64,000 nucleotides of DNA from Melioribacteraceae bacterium (GTDB lineage Bacteria; Bacteroidota; Ignavibacteria; Ignavibacteriales; Melioribacteraceae): assembly GCA_035362835.1 (NCBI GenBank), contig DAOSDY010000006.1:39138-103137 (forward strand), read 5' to 3'. The stretch's first letter is position 1. Each line of letters begins with the position of its first letter. Below the pieces are notes generated by a model. The model saw only the letters and a list, made by a program, of their open reading frames with translations. It was not told where the DNA came from and searched no databases. Of this stretch, positions 36,182 to 45,036 are shown piece after piece. A program made the position numbers and the translations under genes.

Positions 36182-37339
36182 CTATTTATTGTAGGTCTTA
36201 TGGTGCTTTACTGCGTCAACGATATGTTTTAATTCCTCGATGTCTACAGTACGTCCTCGCTGACCAACGGATTTAACTTCCTGCAGAACAGCATTTTGAT
36301 GCTCATCGTCCATAGCGGTTTCATTAATCAAATTAAGAGCGTAACGGAGGGAAGCAATACCCGACATATGATCGAGCGCAAAATCTCTTTTTCTACCGAG
36401 GATTTCCGGGTGGAGACTTTCGTAATGCATCGGATTAATTGCAGCTGCATGTGTATGTACTCCGGCACAGTGAGTAAATGCGTTTTTGCCTGTAACCGGA
36501 TAATTAGCCGGTATTGGAATACCCGAATGCTTACTTACGAGTTCGTAAAGTTCTGTTATTTTCTGAAGGTTCCATCTTTTTTCATTGTAGTCGACGGTCA
36601 ATGTAACCAGTAGTTGTGCAAGGTCAACAATTCCGGCCCGCTCTCCAAGACCTAATGCAGCGGCATCAATTATATCCACGCCGGCTCTGTATGCGTCGAG
36701 CGCATTTGTTAGAGCAAAGCCTCTATCATTATGGCAATGGACTGCAACTTTCGGGAATAAACTCCGCAGGGCAAATTCATCCTTCAAACGTGAGATATAA
36801 GTATACATACTTCTATCGGTACCGGGGACCATATAACCGGTTGTATCGGCAACACTAATAATATCAGCACCGGCCTCAACAGCAGCGCACGCAGCTTTCA
36901 CGACGTTTTCGAACTGAGACCTTACCGTGTCTTCAGGAGTATACCTAATAAGAAGATCTGGTTTAATTTTTTTCGCGTATTTAATAACATCTGTAATTTG
37001 TTCAACGGCGGTATCGAGGTCTTTCTTAAAAACTGTTGTAAGACGTTCATCGGATACGCAATAGAAAATTCCGATAAATCCTACTCCGCATTCCAATGCC
37101 AGATCCACATCAGCTTTTAATGATCTAGAATGAGCGCCGACAACCGATCTGAATCCCTTCTGGGCAATTGATTTAACGGCTGCATGAATTTCGGGAGTAA
37201 CCATTGGATGACCGGCTTCAATTATGTCGATACCGATCTCATCGAGCAATGTTGCAATGGCTAATTTGATATGCTTATCGAAATAGACTCCGGGTGTTTG
37301 TTCGCCTTCGCGTAATGTTGAATCTAAAACCGCGACCAA
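36182..37339 (-). CDS. Homocitrate synthase
   Basis: 385 residues of the DRE-TIM metallolyase family. It begins with VAVLDSTLREGEQTPGV, the homocitrate/2-isopropylmalate synthase signature, and contains AHSRSLKADVDLALECGV, ISVADTTGYMVPGTDRSMY, VHCHNDRGFALTNALDAYRAG and FTHCAGVHTHAAAINPMHYE. It lacks the long C-terminal regulatory domain of LeuA. The start is a TTG that follows the lysW stop codon directly and in frame; no ATG would keep the DSTLREGE motif. It should condense acetyl-CoA with 2-oxoglutarate as the first step of lysine synthesis. Confidence 0.9.
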   Translation of the reverse strand: MVAVLDSTLREGEQTPGVYFDKHIKLAIATLLDEIGIDIIEAGHPMVTPEIHAAVKSIAQKGFRSVVGAHSRSLKADVDLALECGVGFIGIFYCVSDERLTTVFKKDLDTAVEQITDVIKYAKKIKPDLLIRYTPEDTVRSQFENVVKAACAAVEAGADIISVADTTGYMVPGTDRSMYTYISRLKDEFALRSLFPKVAVHCHNDRGFALTNALDAYRAGVDIIDAAALGLGERAGIVDLAQLLVTLTVDYNEKRWNLQKITELYELVSKHSGIPIPANYPVTGKNAFTHCAGVHTHAAAINPMHYESLHPEILGRKRDFALDHMSGIASLRYALNLINETAMDDEHQNAVLQEVKSVGQRGRTVDIEELKHIVDAVKHHKTYNK

Positions 37340-37507
37340 CTACTCACCCCAGTCTTCTTCTTCTTGAGGAGCTTCCTTTAAGGTTGGTGGATCAAGTGAT
37401 ACAACTTCAAGTTCGGTTCCGCAATCAGGACATTCAATCAGTTCGCCAACAACAGTGCCTTCAGGAAGGTCAATCATGGCACCGCAAACCGGACACTCAG
37501 CTTTCAT
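37340..37507 (-). CDS. lysW: LysW carrier protein
   Basis: 55 residues. A zinc ribbon with CPVC (residues 5-8) and CPDC (26-29), then an acidic tail ending EEEDWGE. The C-terminal EDWGE is the hallmark of LysW: the last Glu gamma-carboxyl carries the aminoadipate intermediate and protects its amino group. A GGAG lies 11 bases before the ATG at 37507. It is the first gene of the lysine operon. The stop (TAG, 37342-37340) is followed immediately and in frame by the TTG start of homocitrate synthase. Confidence 0.95.
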   Translation of the reverse strand: MKAECPVCGAMIDLPEGTVVGELIECPDCGTELEVVSLDPPTLKEAPQEEEDWGE

Positions 37508-37671
37508 TTTATCTGAACTCCATTTTTAGTTGTGCAAACATAAAAAACAATTTATTTGATAGCAAGAAACTGACACTCCAGCACTACTCTTTTTGAATCT
37601 TCTCAAATCAATTATCATGAGATGTATTTCTATTTTTTTAGGATCTGAAACGAACGAATCACCAGAATTTT

Positions 37672-40600
37672 ATGTTAGACTTAGTAAGAAAAATATTAAC
37701 GGGAAATATGGACTCGACCAAATACCATAAAGAATTATTCAATCATTTCGGTTATAATTTCGGCTTCGTTGCCGACCTGCTAGACAAATATATTGAAGAC
37801 AACAATTCTGTACCGGAATACTGGCAAAATTATTTCCGTCAGCTCACCGGAGGGGAAACATCTCCGTTCTCTTCAGTAACAATTCAAAAGGGCGCATCAC
37901 GAAAAAAGGATGTCCCCGTTACAATTATATCAGATTCATTTGATATTGCTCCTGAAGATCAGGTAGTACCGATTACAGGCGTTGGGGCAAAGATCATAGA
38001 AAATATGACGGGAAGTTTAAGCATACCAACAGCCACATCGTTACGGACTATTTCCGTCAAACTTCTTGAAGAGAACAGATCAATAATCAATCAGCACCTG
38101 AAGAGGTTCGGACGGGGAAAGATCTCTTTTACACATTTAATTGCGTATGCTTTAGTACAGGCTCTGAAAAAATTTCCGAATATAAACAACTCATTCGGGA
38201 TTGTTAACGGCAAGCCGAGTTTTATTAAAAAGGAATATATCAATTTAGGAATCGCCGTAGATATTGAACGGAAAGACGGGACACGATCGCTTATCGTACC
38301 AAATATAAAACGGTCCGAGGTAATGGATTTCAGCAGATTTCTTGATTCATACAATGACCTGATTGAAAAATCCAAGAGCGGAAAACTTGAACCTGCAGAT
38401 TTTCAGAATTCAACACTTACATTAACAAATCCGGGCGGTATCGGTACAGTATCATCAACACCCCGTTTAATGAACGGACAGGGATGCATTATTGCTGTGG
38501 GAGCGATCGATTATCCGGCTGAATTCAAGGCAATGGTGCCTTCGGCTCTTACTTCTTTCGGAATCGGTAAGGTGATGAATATTACGAGTACTTACGACCA
38601 CAGAATTATTCAAGGGGCAGAGTCGGGCGCATTTCTGGCTTATGTGGATAAACTTCTTCTGGGTGAAGAAAGATTTTACGACAATGTATTTTCTGATTTG
38701 AAAATACCCCAGAAAGCAGTTGGATGGGATTTGGATACTCTCTCCAAACGGTTTTCGAAAATTGAAAATATTGAAGAGATTGAGAAACAGGCAAAGATTG
38801 TACTGTTAATTAATATGTTCAGGGTAAGAGGTCATCTTATAGCTGATATCAATCCGCTACATCCGCCGAAAACTTTCCATCAGGAACTCGATCCTGCAAA
38901 TCACGGATTTACAATATGGGATTACGACAGAAATTTTATCACAGGAAATCTTCAGGGTACGAGAACCGGTACACTGAGGGAGATACTCAGTATTCTGCAT
39001 CAGACATACTGCGAAAAGATTGGTGTGGAATTCATGCATATTCAGAATCCCGATGAAAAATTGTGGCTTCAGACTAAGATGGAACCGGTAAAGAATAGAC
39101 CCTCAATTAATCCGGAGGATAAAAAACGGATTATGGAGAAGTTGATTATCGCAGAGGCATTCGAACATTTCCTTCATACAAAGTTTATAGGACATAAAAG
39201 ATTTTCACTTGAAGGGTCGGAGACATTAATACCTGTTCTCGATTACCTACTGAGTTTTGCAGCCAATGAAAATGTTCAGGAAATTTTTTTAGGAATGGCA
39301 CATCGCGGCCGACTGAACGTTCTATCCAATATCATCGGTAAAAGTTATACGAATATATTTTCTGAATTTGAAGACGAGCTTGATCCTGATTCTCCGCAGG
39401 GTACGGGTGATGTAAAATATCATCTGGGTGCAAGCGGAAATTACAAAACGAAGGACGGCGGTGAAATAAAAGTATCGGTAGCCTCCAATCCATCGCACCT
39501 TGAATGGGTTGACCCTGTAGTAGAAGGAATTATCCGAGCAAAACAGACGAGAAATAGCGATTCCGAAAAGAATAAGTTTGTACCGGTATTGATTCACGGA
39601 GACGCTGCTTTTGCCGGTCAGGGAGTTGTTGCCGAGACTTTAAATCTATCTCAGTTAAAAGGATATAGAACAGGCGGAACAATCCACATAATAGTTAATA
39701 ATCAGATCGGATTTACAACCGCTCCGGAGGATGCCAGGTCCTCACCCTATGCGACAGATGTTGCAAAGATGGTCCAGTCGCCTATTTTTCACGTAAACGG
39801 AGACGACCCCGAAGCCTCACTATGGGTAACACAACTTGCGTTTGAATACAGACAGAAGTTTAAGAAGGATGTTGTTATTGATCTGATCGGATACAGAAGG
39901 CATGGTCATAACGAAGGTGACGACCCCGTTTATACACAACCGCTTATGTACAAAAAAATCAAGGCACATCCATCGGTTAAGGAAATCTATCAGAATCAAC
40001 TGATCAGGTCCGGTATCATGTCAGATAAAGAAATTGAATCTCTTGATAAAAATATTTATGACTTGCTAGAGAAAGCATTGAAAGAGACAAAGAAGAAAGG
40101 AGACAAATTCAAACCGGACAGGCCGCTTGCATATTCTTATGAATACTATAATAATTTCCCTCGTAACGGCGATACAAGAGTTTCACTCGAGCTCCTAAAA
40201 AAAGTTGTTAAGGGGATTACATCTTTTCCCCAGAACTTTTCACTTAATCCGAAACTTCAGAAGCACATTGCAAAGCGTAAGGAACTTCTTACAGGTAATA
40301 CCATGATCGATTGGGCTTTTGCCGAAGCACTTGCATTCGGTACTTTGCTCGTTGAAAAAAGACCTGTTCGATTAAGCGGTCAGGATAGCGCACGCGGTAC
40401 ATTCAGTCAGAGGCACCTGATATTCACTGATATGAATAACGAAGAGGAAGTTAATCCTCATAATTCAATTGAAGAAGGGCAGGCAAAAATCGAGGCGCTT
40501 GACAGTCTCCTTTCAGAAGCAGCCGTACTCGGTTTCGAATACGGTTACAGTATTTCCGATCCGCTAGCTCTTGTTATATGGGAAGCGCAATTCGGCGACT

Positions 40601-41355
40601 TTGCCAACAGTGCCCAGGTTATAATAGATAATTTCATTGTAGGATCTTATACTAAATGGCAGCTTCCGAATAATCTTGTAATGCTCCTTCCGCACGGACA
40701 GGAAGGTCAGGGACCCGAGCACAGCAGCGCAAGACTCGAAAGGTTCCTGATACTTTGCGCAGAAGAGAATATGTACGTCTGTAATCCGACCACACCGGCT
40801 CAGTACTTTCACCTGTTAAGACGCCAGGTTCACAGCAGCACCGGCGAAAGTAACGGAGCTTTTGAAAAACCTCTTGTTGTACTAACACCTAAGAGCCTAC
40901 TGCGACTGCCTGCAGCCCGTTCACCTATTTCTGATTTTACCGACGGAGAATTCGAAGAAATAATTGATGATAAGATTGAAGATAGATCAGGAATTAAGAC
41001 AGTAATATTAACCAGCGGTAAAATATTTTATGAACTCCAGAATTACAGAGAAATAAATGAAATAAAGGATTCAGCAATTGTAAGAATTGAACAATATTAC
41101 CCGTTTAACGAAATTCTTTTTTCCGAAATACTTAAGAGTTATCCTTCCGCCACACTAGTAAGATGGGTGCAGGAAGAGCCGAAAAATATGGGTGCCTGGA
41201 GTTTCCTTTTACCGAGACTGACAAATCTGTTAAGGGAAAACCAGAGATTAGTTTTTACAGGAAGACCTGAAAGCCCGAGTCCGGCCAGCGGTTCATCCAG
41301 AAAGCACCTTGTAACACAGGAAGAAATAATTAAGAAAGCGTTTAGCGGACAATGA
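37672..41355 (+). CDS. kgd: Multifunctional 2-oxoglutarate dehydrogenase (fused E2-E1, Kgd type)
   Basis: 1227 residues. Order: a 2-oxoglutarate dehydrogenase N-terminal motif (NFGFVADLLDKYIEDNNSVPEYWQNYF), a linker, a dihydrolipoyl-acyltransferase catalytic domain (about residues 100-335, active site TYDHRIIQGAESGAFL), then a full thiamine-diphosphate E1 (about 345-1227) with GMAHRGRLNVLSNI, GDAAFAGQGVVAETL, IGYRRHGHNEGDDP, the GQDSARGTFSQRH segment and VIWEAQFGDFANSAQVIID. There is no lipoyl domain, as in mycobacterial Kgd. It converts 2-oxoglutarate to succinyl-CoA with a partner E3 and lipoyl carrier. It is divergent from lysW. An ATG at 37705 is a possible later start. Confidence 0.92.
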   Translation: MLDLVRKILTGNMDSTKYHKELFNHFGYNFGFVADLLDKYIEDNNSVPEYWQNYFRQLTGGETSPFSSVTIQKGASRKKDVPVTIISDSFDIAPEDQVVPITGVGAKIIENMTGSLSIPTATSLRTISVKLLEENRSIINQHLKRFGRGKISFTHLIAYALVQALKKFPNINNSFGIVNGKPSFIKKEYINLGIAVDIERKDGTRSLIVPNIKRSEVMDFSRFLDSYNDLIEKSKSGKLEPADFQNSTLTLTNPGGIGTVSSTPRLMNGQGCIIAVGAIDYPAEFKAMVPSALTSFGIGKVMNITSTYDHRIIQGAESGAFLAYVDKLLLGEERFYDNVFSDLKIPQKAVGWDLDTLSKRFSKIENIEEIEKQAKIVLLINMFRVRGHLIADINPLHPPKTFHQELDPANHGFTIWDYDRNFITGNLQGTRTGTLREILSILHQTYCEKIGVEFMHIQNPDEKLWLQTKMEPVKNRPSINPEDKKRIMEKLIIAEAFEHFLHTKFIGHKRFSLEGSETLIPVLDYLLSFAANENVQEIFLGMAHRGRLNVLSNIIGKSYTNIFSEFEDELDPDSPQGTGDVKYHLGASGNYKTKDGGEIKVSVASNPSHLEWVDPVVEGIIRAKQTRNSDSEKNKFVPVLIHGDAAFAGQGVVAETLNLSQLKGYRTGGTIHIIVNNQIGFTTAPEDARSSPYATDVAKMVQSPIFHVNGDDPEASLWVTQLAFEYRQKFKKDVVIDLIGYRRHGHNEGDDPVYTQPLMYKKIKAHPSVKEIYQNQLIRSGIMSDKEIESLDKNIYDLLEKALKETKKKGDKFKPDRPLAYSYEYYNNFPRNGDTRVSLELLKKVVKGITSFPQNFSLNPKLQKHIAKRKELLTGNTMIDWAFAEALAFGTLLVEKRPVRLSGQDSARGTFSQRHLIFTDMNNEEEVNPHNSIEEGQAKIEALDSLLSEAAVLGFEYGYSISDPLALVIWEAQFGDFANSAQVIIDNFIVGSYTKWQLPNNLVMLLPHGQEGQGPEHSSARLERFLILCAEENMYVCNPTTPAQYFHLLRRQVHSSTGESNGAFEKPLVVLTPKSLLRLPAARSPISDFTDGEFEEIIDDKIEDRSGIKTVILTSGKIFYELQNYREINEIKDSAIVRIEQYYPFNEILFSEILKSYPSATLVRWVQEEPKNMGAWSFLLPRLTNLLRENQRLVFTGRPESPSPASGSSRKHLVTQEEIIKKAFSGQ

Positions 41356-41361
41356 TTGGTA

Positions 41362-42588
41362 TTAATTAAGAGTGTTTGAGATAAGTTTCTCTGCAAGAGA
41401 ATCTTTAACCATTTGAAATTGGGGAAGGTCCTCTTTAGCTACCGGGTTTGAAGACGGTAGTTTTTCTCTCAATGCATCCACCTGTCTACCGTTTTTCCAG
41501 AACCTGAAACATACATGGGGGCCCGTGGCCAGCCCAGTACTTCCGACATAACCGATTATCTGACCCTGCTTAACAGCAACTCCGGATCTAATTCCTTTTG
41601 CAAATTTCGACATGTGAAGATACTGTGTTGTATACGTGGAATTGTGCCTTACCTTGACGTAGTTACCGTTTCCGCCTGTATAGCCCGCTTCAATTACAAC
41701 ACCGTCGCCGACAGTCATAATAGGTGTACCGGTAGGAGCGGCATAGTCGGTACCCAAATGAGCTTTATATCTTCCAAGGACAGGATGAAAACGTCTTGAA
41801 GAAAACCTTGAGGAAATGCGGCTGAATTTTAATGGAGCTTTCAGGAATGCTTTACGCAGGCTATTCCCTTTTTCATCGTAATATTCGGCTTCATCGTTTT
41901 TTTCAAATCTGAATGCATAGAAATCCTCATTGCGATGCCTGAAGGATGCGGTTAATATTTTTCCTACACCGGTAGGTTTTTCGTCCACATATAATTCCTG
42001 AAAAACTACTTTCAATGAATCATTTGCCATAATTCTGAAAAAATCGATCTGCCAGGCATATATTTCAGAAAGTTTGACCGCTACTTCCGGATCGACGGAA
42101 TTAGATTCAAGAGTCTGCCATAAAGAATTTTTTATGGTGCTTGCAAAGGCTCTTTCCCTAATTTCAACTTCCTTTCTGCCGTGATAGACTTTAATACTAT
42201 CCCTAAGATCGAATACAACATATTCGATAGGATTGCGGATATATACAAAATAGTGAACGGTTTCAGTCGTATCCCATTCAGCATAAATGTAATATTCGTC
42301 CCCTGCTTTGAAATTTCTAACCGGGAATATTCCACGGGCTTCTTCAGCAATTTCAAATATCTGTTTATCACTCAATCCGTGAGGTAAAAGAATTTCACCG
42401 AGAGTCTCACCTCCGCCTATTGTTCCGTGAACTTCAATTAGTGAATCGACTGCCAGGCCAAAAGAATTGTAGTTGACCGGATTCTCTTTTCTTTCTACTT
42501 CTTCACTGGAACAGCCTGTTAGAAATAGAGCTGCAATAATCGTTGTAAATATTATCTTCGAAATTTTACCTGTCAATTTTATTATCAT
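41362..42588 (-). CDS. M23-family (LytM-like) cell-wall metallopeptidase lipoprotein
   Basis: 408 residues. Signal with lipobox FLTGCSS, then a LysM/OapA-like region (about 50-230: IGGGETLGEILLPHGLSDKQI and later YAWQIDFFRIMANDSLKVVFQELYVD), then the M23 domain. Zinc-site motifs are HPVLGRYKAHLGTDYAAP and GPHVCFRFW. In the second motif the usual H-x-H is H-V-C, so one expected His ligand is replaced by Cys. Probably a peptidoglycan endopeptidase or its regulator in the periplasm. It converges on kgd with a 6-base gap. Confidence 0.88.
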   Translation of the reverse strand: MIIKLTGKISKIIFTTIIAALFLTGCSSEEVERKENPVNYNSFGLAVDSLIEVHGTIGGGETLGEILLPHGLSDKQIFEIAEEARGIFPVRNFKAGDEYYIYAEWDTTETVHYFVYIRNPIEYVVFDLRDSIKVYHGRKEVEIRERAFASTIKNSLWQTLESNSVDPEVAVKLSEIYAWQIDFFRIMANDSLKVVFQELYVDEKPTGVGKILTASFRHRNEDFYAFRFEKNDEAEYYDEKGNSLRKAFLKAPLKFSRISSRFSSRRFHPVLGRYKAHLGTDYAAPTGTPIMTVGDGVVIEAGYTGGNGNYVKVRHNSTYTTQYLHMSKFAKGIRSGVAVKQGQIIGYVGSTGLATGPHVCFRFWKNGRQVDALREKLPSSNPVAKEDLPQFQMVKDSLAEKLISNTLN

Positions 42589-42591
42589 AAT

Positions 42592-42696
42592 TTATTCAGA
42601 ATCTTTATTCCTGCCTGCAAAAGGATCATGTTTAATCCTGAAGAGGTTTAAGAGCATGTCCATTATATTAAGGATAAATTCAATGATAGCGGACAA
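42592..42696 (-). CDS. Small 34-residue protein between moxR and the M23 peptidase
   Basis: An open frame of 34 codons with a TTG start at 42696 and the strong ribosome site GAGGAGG 4 bases upstream. The product begins SAIIEFILNIMDMLLNLF, an amphipathic or membrane helix, and ends RIKHDPFAGRNKDSE. It lies on the same strand as its neighbours, 31 bases after moxR and 3 bases before the M23 gene. The position and ribosome site support translation; no family is recognised. Confidence 0.45.
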   Translation of the reverse strand: MSAIIEFILNIMDMLLNLFRIKHDPFAGRNKDSE

Positions 42697-42727
42697 TAAT
42701 CCTCCTCAATTTACAGGGGAATATAAT

Positions 42728-43714
42728 TTACTGAGCTAATAATTTTTTGATTATTTCAACCGAATTAATTCCTTCGGCTTCTGCAGAAAAATTCGGAATA
42801 ATTCTATGACGTAAAACCGGGACTAAAAACGATTTAACATCATCGATCGATGGAGTGAACCGACCTTCCATAACTGCTTTTGCTTTGGCAGCCAATATCA
42901 GGTATTGAGATGCGCGCGGTCCGGCACCCCAGCTAACCCACTCATTAATAAAAGCTCTGGTATTGCCTGAACCGGGTCGAGTCCTATTTACAAAATTAAC
43001 CGCAAATTCAATAACGTTATCGGCAACAGGAACGCGCTTAATAAGTTCCTGGTAAGCAATAAGTTCTTCGGCTGAAAGTATTTTATTTAAGTCCGGCAGA
43101 TAATTGCTAGTAGTTGTTCTAATAATTTCAATTTCCTCACCTGTCGAAGGATAATCGAGCCACAGATTGAACATAAACCTGTCGAGCTGCGCTTCCGGAA
43201 GCGGGTATGTGCCTTCCTGCTCAATTGGATTCTGAGTTGCAAGCACAAAGAAAGGCTCATCGAGCTGATGAGTTGTTCCTGCAGCAGTTACTTTATGTTC
43301 CTGCATCGCTTCGAGAAGTGCTGACTGGGTTTTGGGAGGAGTACGGTTAATTTCATCGGCCAGAACCATGTTAGCAAAAACTGGCCCCTTTATAAAACGG
43401 AAAATTCTTTTTTTTGCAACCGGATCGTCGTCAATTATTTCAGTGCCGGTAATATCACCCGGCATCAAATCGGGCGTGAACTGAATCCTGCTGAATTTGA
43501 GATCGAGTACCTGGGCAAGAGTTTTTATTAAAAGAGTTTTGGCGAGACCCGGGACACCAATAAGCAGGCAGTGTCCCCTTGCAATCAGACCGACAAGCAG
43601 ATCGTTGATAATCTGTCCCTGACCAACAATAACCTTTGAAATTTCTTTTTTTATCTGAAGAATTGATCCGGCTAAATTTTCAACGGCTGCAACATCGTCT
43701 GATTTTTTCTGCAC
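42728..43714 (-). CDS. MoxR-family AAA+ ATPase
   Basis: 328 residues from a GTG start with AGGAG 7 bases upstream. Walker A is GVPGLAKTLL, Walker B is MVLADEINRTPPKTQSALLEAMQE, and sensor/arginine-finger segments follow (ATQNPIEQEGTYPLPEAQLDRFMF). This is a standard MoxR chaperone ATPase. MoxR genes usually sit with DUF58/VWA genes, which are absent here; the neighbours are instead periplasmic foldases and an M23 peptidase. The start lies about 56 bases from the parvulin gene stop. Confidence 0.93.
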   Translation of the reverse strand: MQKKSDDVAAVENLAGSILQIKKEISKVIVGQGQIINDLLVGLIARGHCLLIGVPGLAKTLLIKTLAQVLDLKFSRIQFTPDLMPGDITGTEIIDDDPVAKKRIFRFIKGPVFANMVLADEINRTPPKTQSALLEAMQEHKVTAAGTTHQLDEPFFVLATQNPIEQEGTYPLPEAQLDRFMFNLWLDYPSTGEEIEIIRTTTSNYLPDLNKILSAEELIAYQELIKRVPVADNVIEFAVNFVNRTRPGSGNTRAFINEWVSWGAGPRASQYLILAAKAKAVMEGRFTPSIDDVKSFLVPVLRHRIIPNFSAEAEGINSVEIIKKLLAQ

Positions 43715-43770
43715 TAATTCTCCTGAATCTTAATTTTGAAAATAAATTAATCGATATCAGTTTTTATCAA

Positions 43771-45036
43771 TTATAACCGGATTTCCCAGAAGATTTTTTC
43801 CTTCAGTTCATCCATCCACTTCGAATATAATTTCTGTTTTTTATAATATTCAGTAAGGCGTTTTATTTCCACAAAATCCTGATCGAGGTTGGCTTTGTGT
43901 TCAGGAATTCTTTTAATCAGCTTAACAATATGATAACCATAAGTATTGCTATCAATTTCGAGTCTCTTAGGAAAGCTGATATCATTCTCCTTCATTTTAA
44001 AGATAATATCGAGAAGGGATTTATCGAGCTGATTTTTTTCGAATGTTCCCAGCTCACCCCCAAAGCGGGCATTCTCTTTATCATCGCTATACTTTTTTGC
44101 ATAATATTCGAATGTATTCTTCCCTGAAACTATACTATCCCTTATCTCATTAAGGAATTCGATTGAACGGAGATCCGCTTCGTCATCTGCTTTCAGTTTA
44201 ATCAGAATATGACGGGTGTTAATGGACTCACCCCTTCTTTCGAGGAGCTGTATAATATGAAAACCGACTGGAGATTCAATAATGCCCGAAAGCTGATTCG
44301 GTGCCAGAGCAAAAGCAGCCGCTTCGAATTCAGGGTAGAAAACACCGCGCTTTACGAATCCGAGGTCGCCGCCCTGTGAGGCACTTCCCGGGTCATTGGA
44401 ATACTGGCGTGCAAGCTGGGCAAAATCACCGCCTTTTTTAAGAGAATCGAGAAGCATGGCAGCCAGTTCGCGGGCTTTCTGTTTTATCCGTTCGCCGGTT
44501 TTAGGATTCTGAAATATATGTGCAATCTGATATTTTTCAGCAACAATACCGAGCGAATCTTTATATGCATTATAAAATTCTTCAATGTCATATCTTGATA
44601 CCTGAATGGTTCCAAACTTTTTCTGACGCACAAGATCGGCCATAAGGTTTTTTCTGGTATCATCTCTCAGTGTTCTTTTAATTTTTTCAACAGGCATACC
44701 ATAGACCTGTTCAAGCCTTTCGCGCGAGCCGTACTGATTGATGAAATAATTAATCTGGTAATCGAGCTGCTGGGTTACCTGGTCGTCTGTTACAGTGACA
44801 GAATCGAGTTCGGCCTGCGCATAGAGTAGTTTTTCCTCAATCAACTGATTGAGAATGGCTCTTAGTATTTCCGGATCGGACGGATTTAATTTTCTTTGAG
44901 CTGCTTCGAAGTTAGCCCTGAAATCGAGTTCCGACTTTAAAATTATCTCGTTGTCAACAACAGCCACAATTTTATCACCAACCTGCTGAGAATAGATCGG
45001 AAGAGCGAAAAGAATTAATGCTGCTAAATATTTCAT
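43771..45036 (-). CDS. SurA-like peptidyl-prolyl isomerase with two parvulin domains
   Basis: 421 residues. Signal peptide (KYLAALILFALPIYSQ), SurA N-terminal helical domain (about 20-160: VDNEIILKSELDFRANF...LIEEKLLYAQAE), then two parvulin domains: one with YQIAHIF, QYSNDPGSASQGGDLGFV and PVGFHIIQLLERR; the second with NTRHILIKL, FGGELGTF and YGYHIVKLIKRI. It resembles SurA in overall architecture and should assist outer-membrane protein folding in the periplasm. It overlaps the next gene upstream by 4 bases. It is third in a row of three related genes. Confidence 0.92.
   Translation of the reverse strand: MKYLAALILFALPIYSQQVGDKIVAVVDNEIILKSELDFRANFEAAQRKLNPSDPEILRAILNQLIEEKLLYAQAELDSVTVTDDQVTQQLDYQINYFINQYGSRERLEQVYGMPVEKIKRTLRDDTRKNLMADLVRQKKFGTIQVSRYDIEEFYNAYKDSLGIVAEKYQIAHIFQNPKTGERIKQKARELAAMLLDSLKKGGDFAQLARQYSNDPGSASQGGDLGFVKRGVFYPEFEAAAFALAPNQLSGIIESPVGFHIIQLLERRGESINTRHILIKLKADDEADLRSIEFLNEIRDSIVSGKNTFEYYAKKYSDDKENARFGGELGTFEKNQLDKSLLDIIFKMKENDISFPKRLEIDSNTYGYHIVKLIKRIPEHKANLDQDFVEIKRLTEYYKKQKLYSKWMDELKEKIFWEIRL

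Noticed and set aside
37508..37671. Lysine riboswitch between lysW and kgd
   Set aside because: The gap is only 164 bases and AT-rich and lacks the long multi-helix L-box core.
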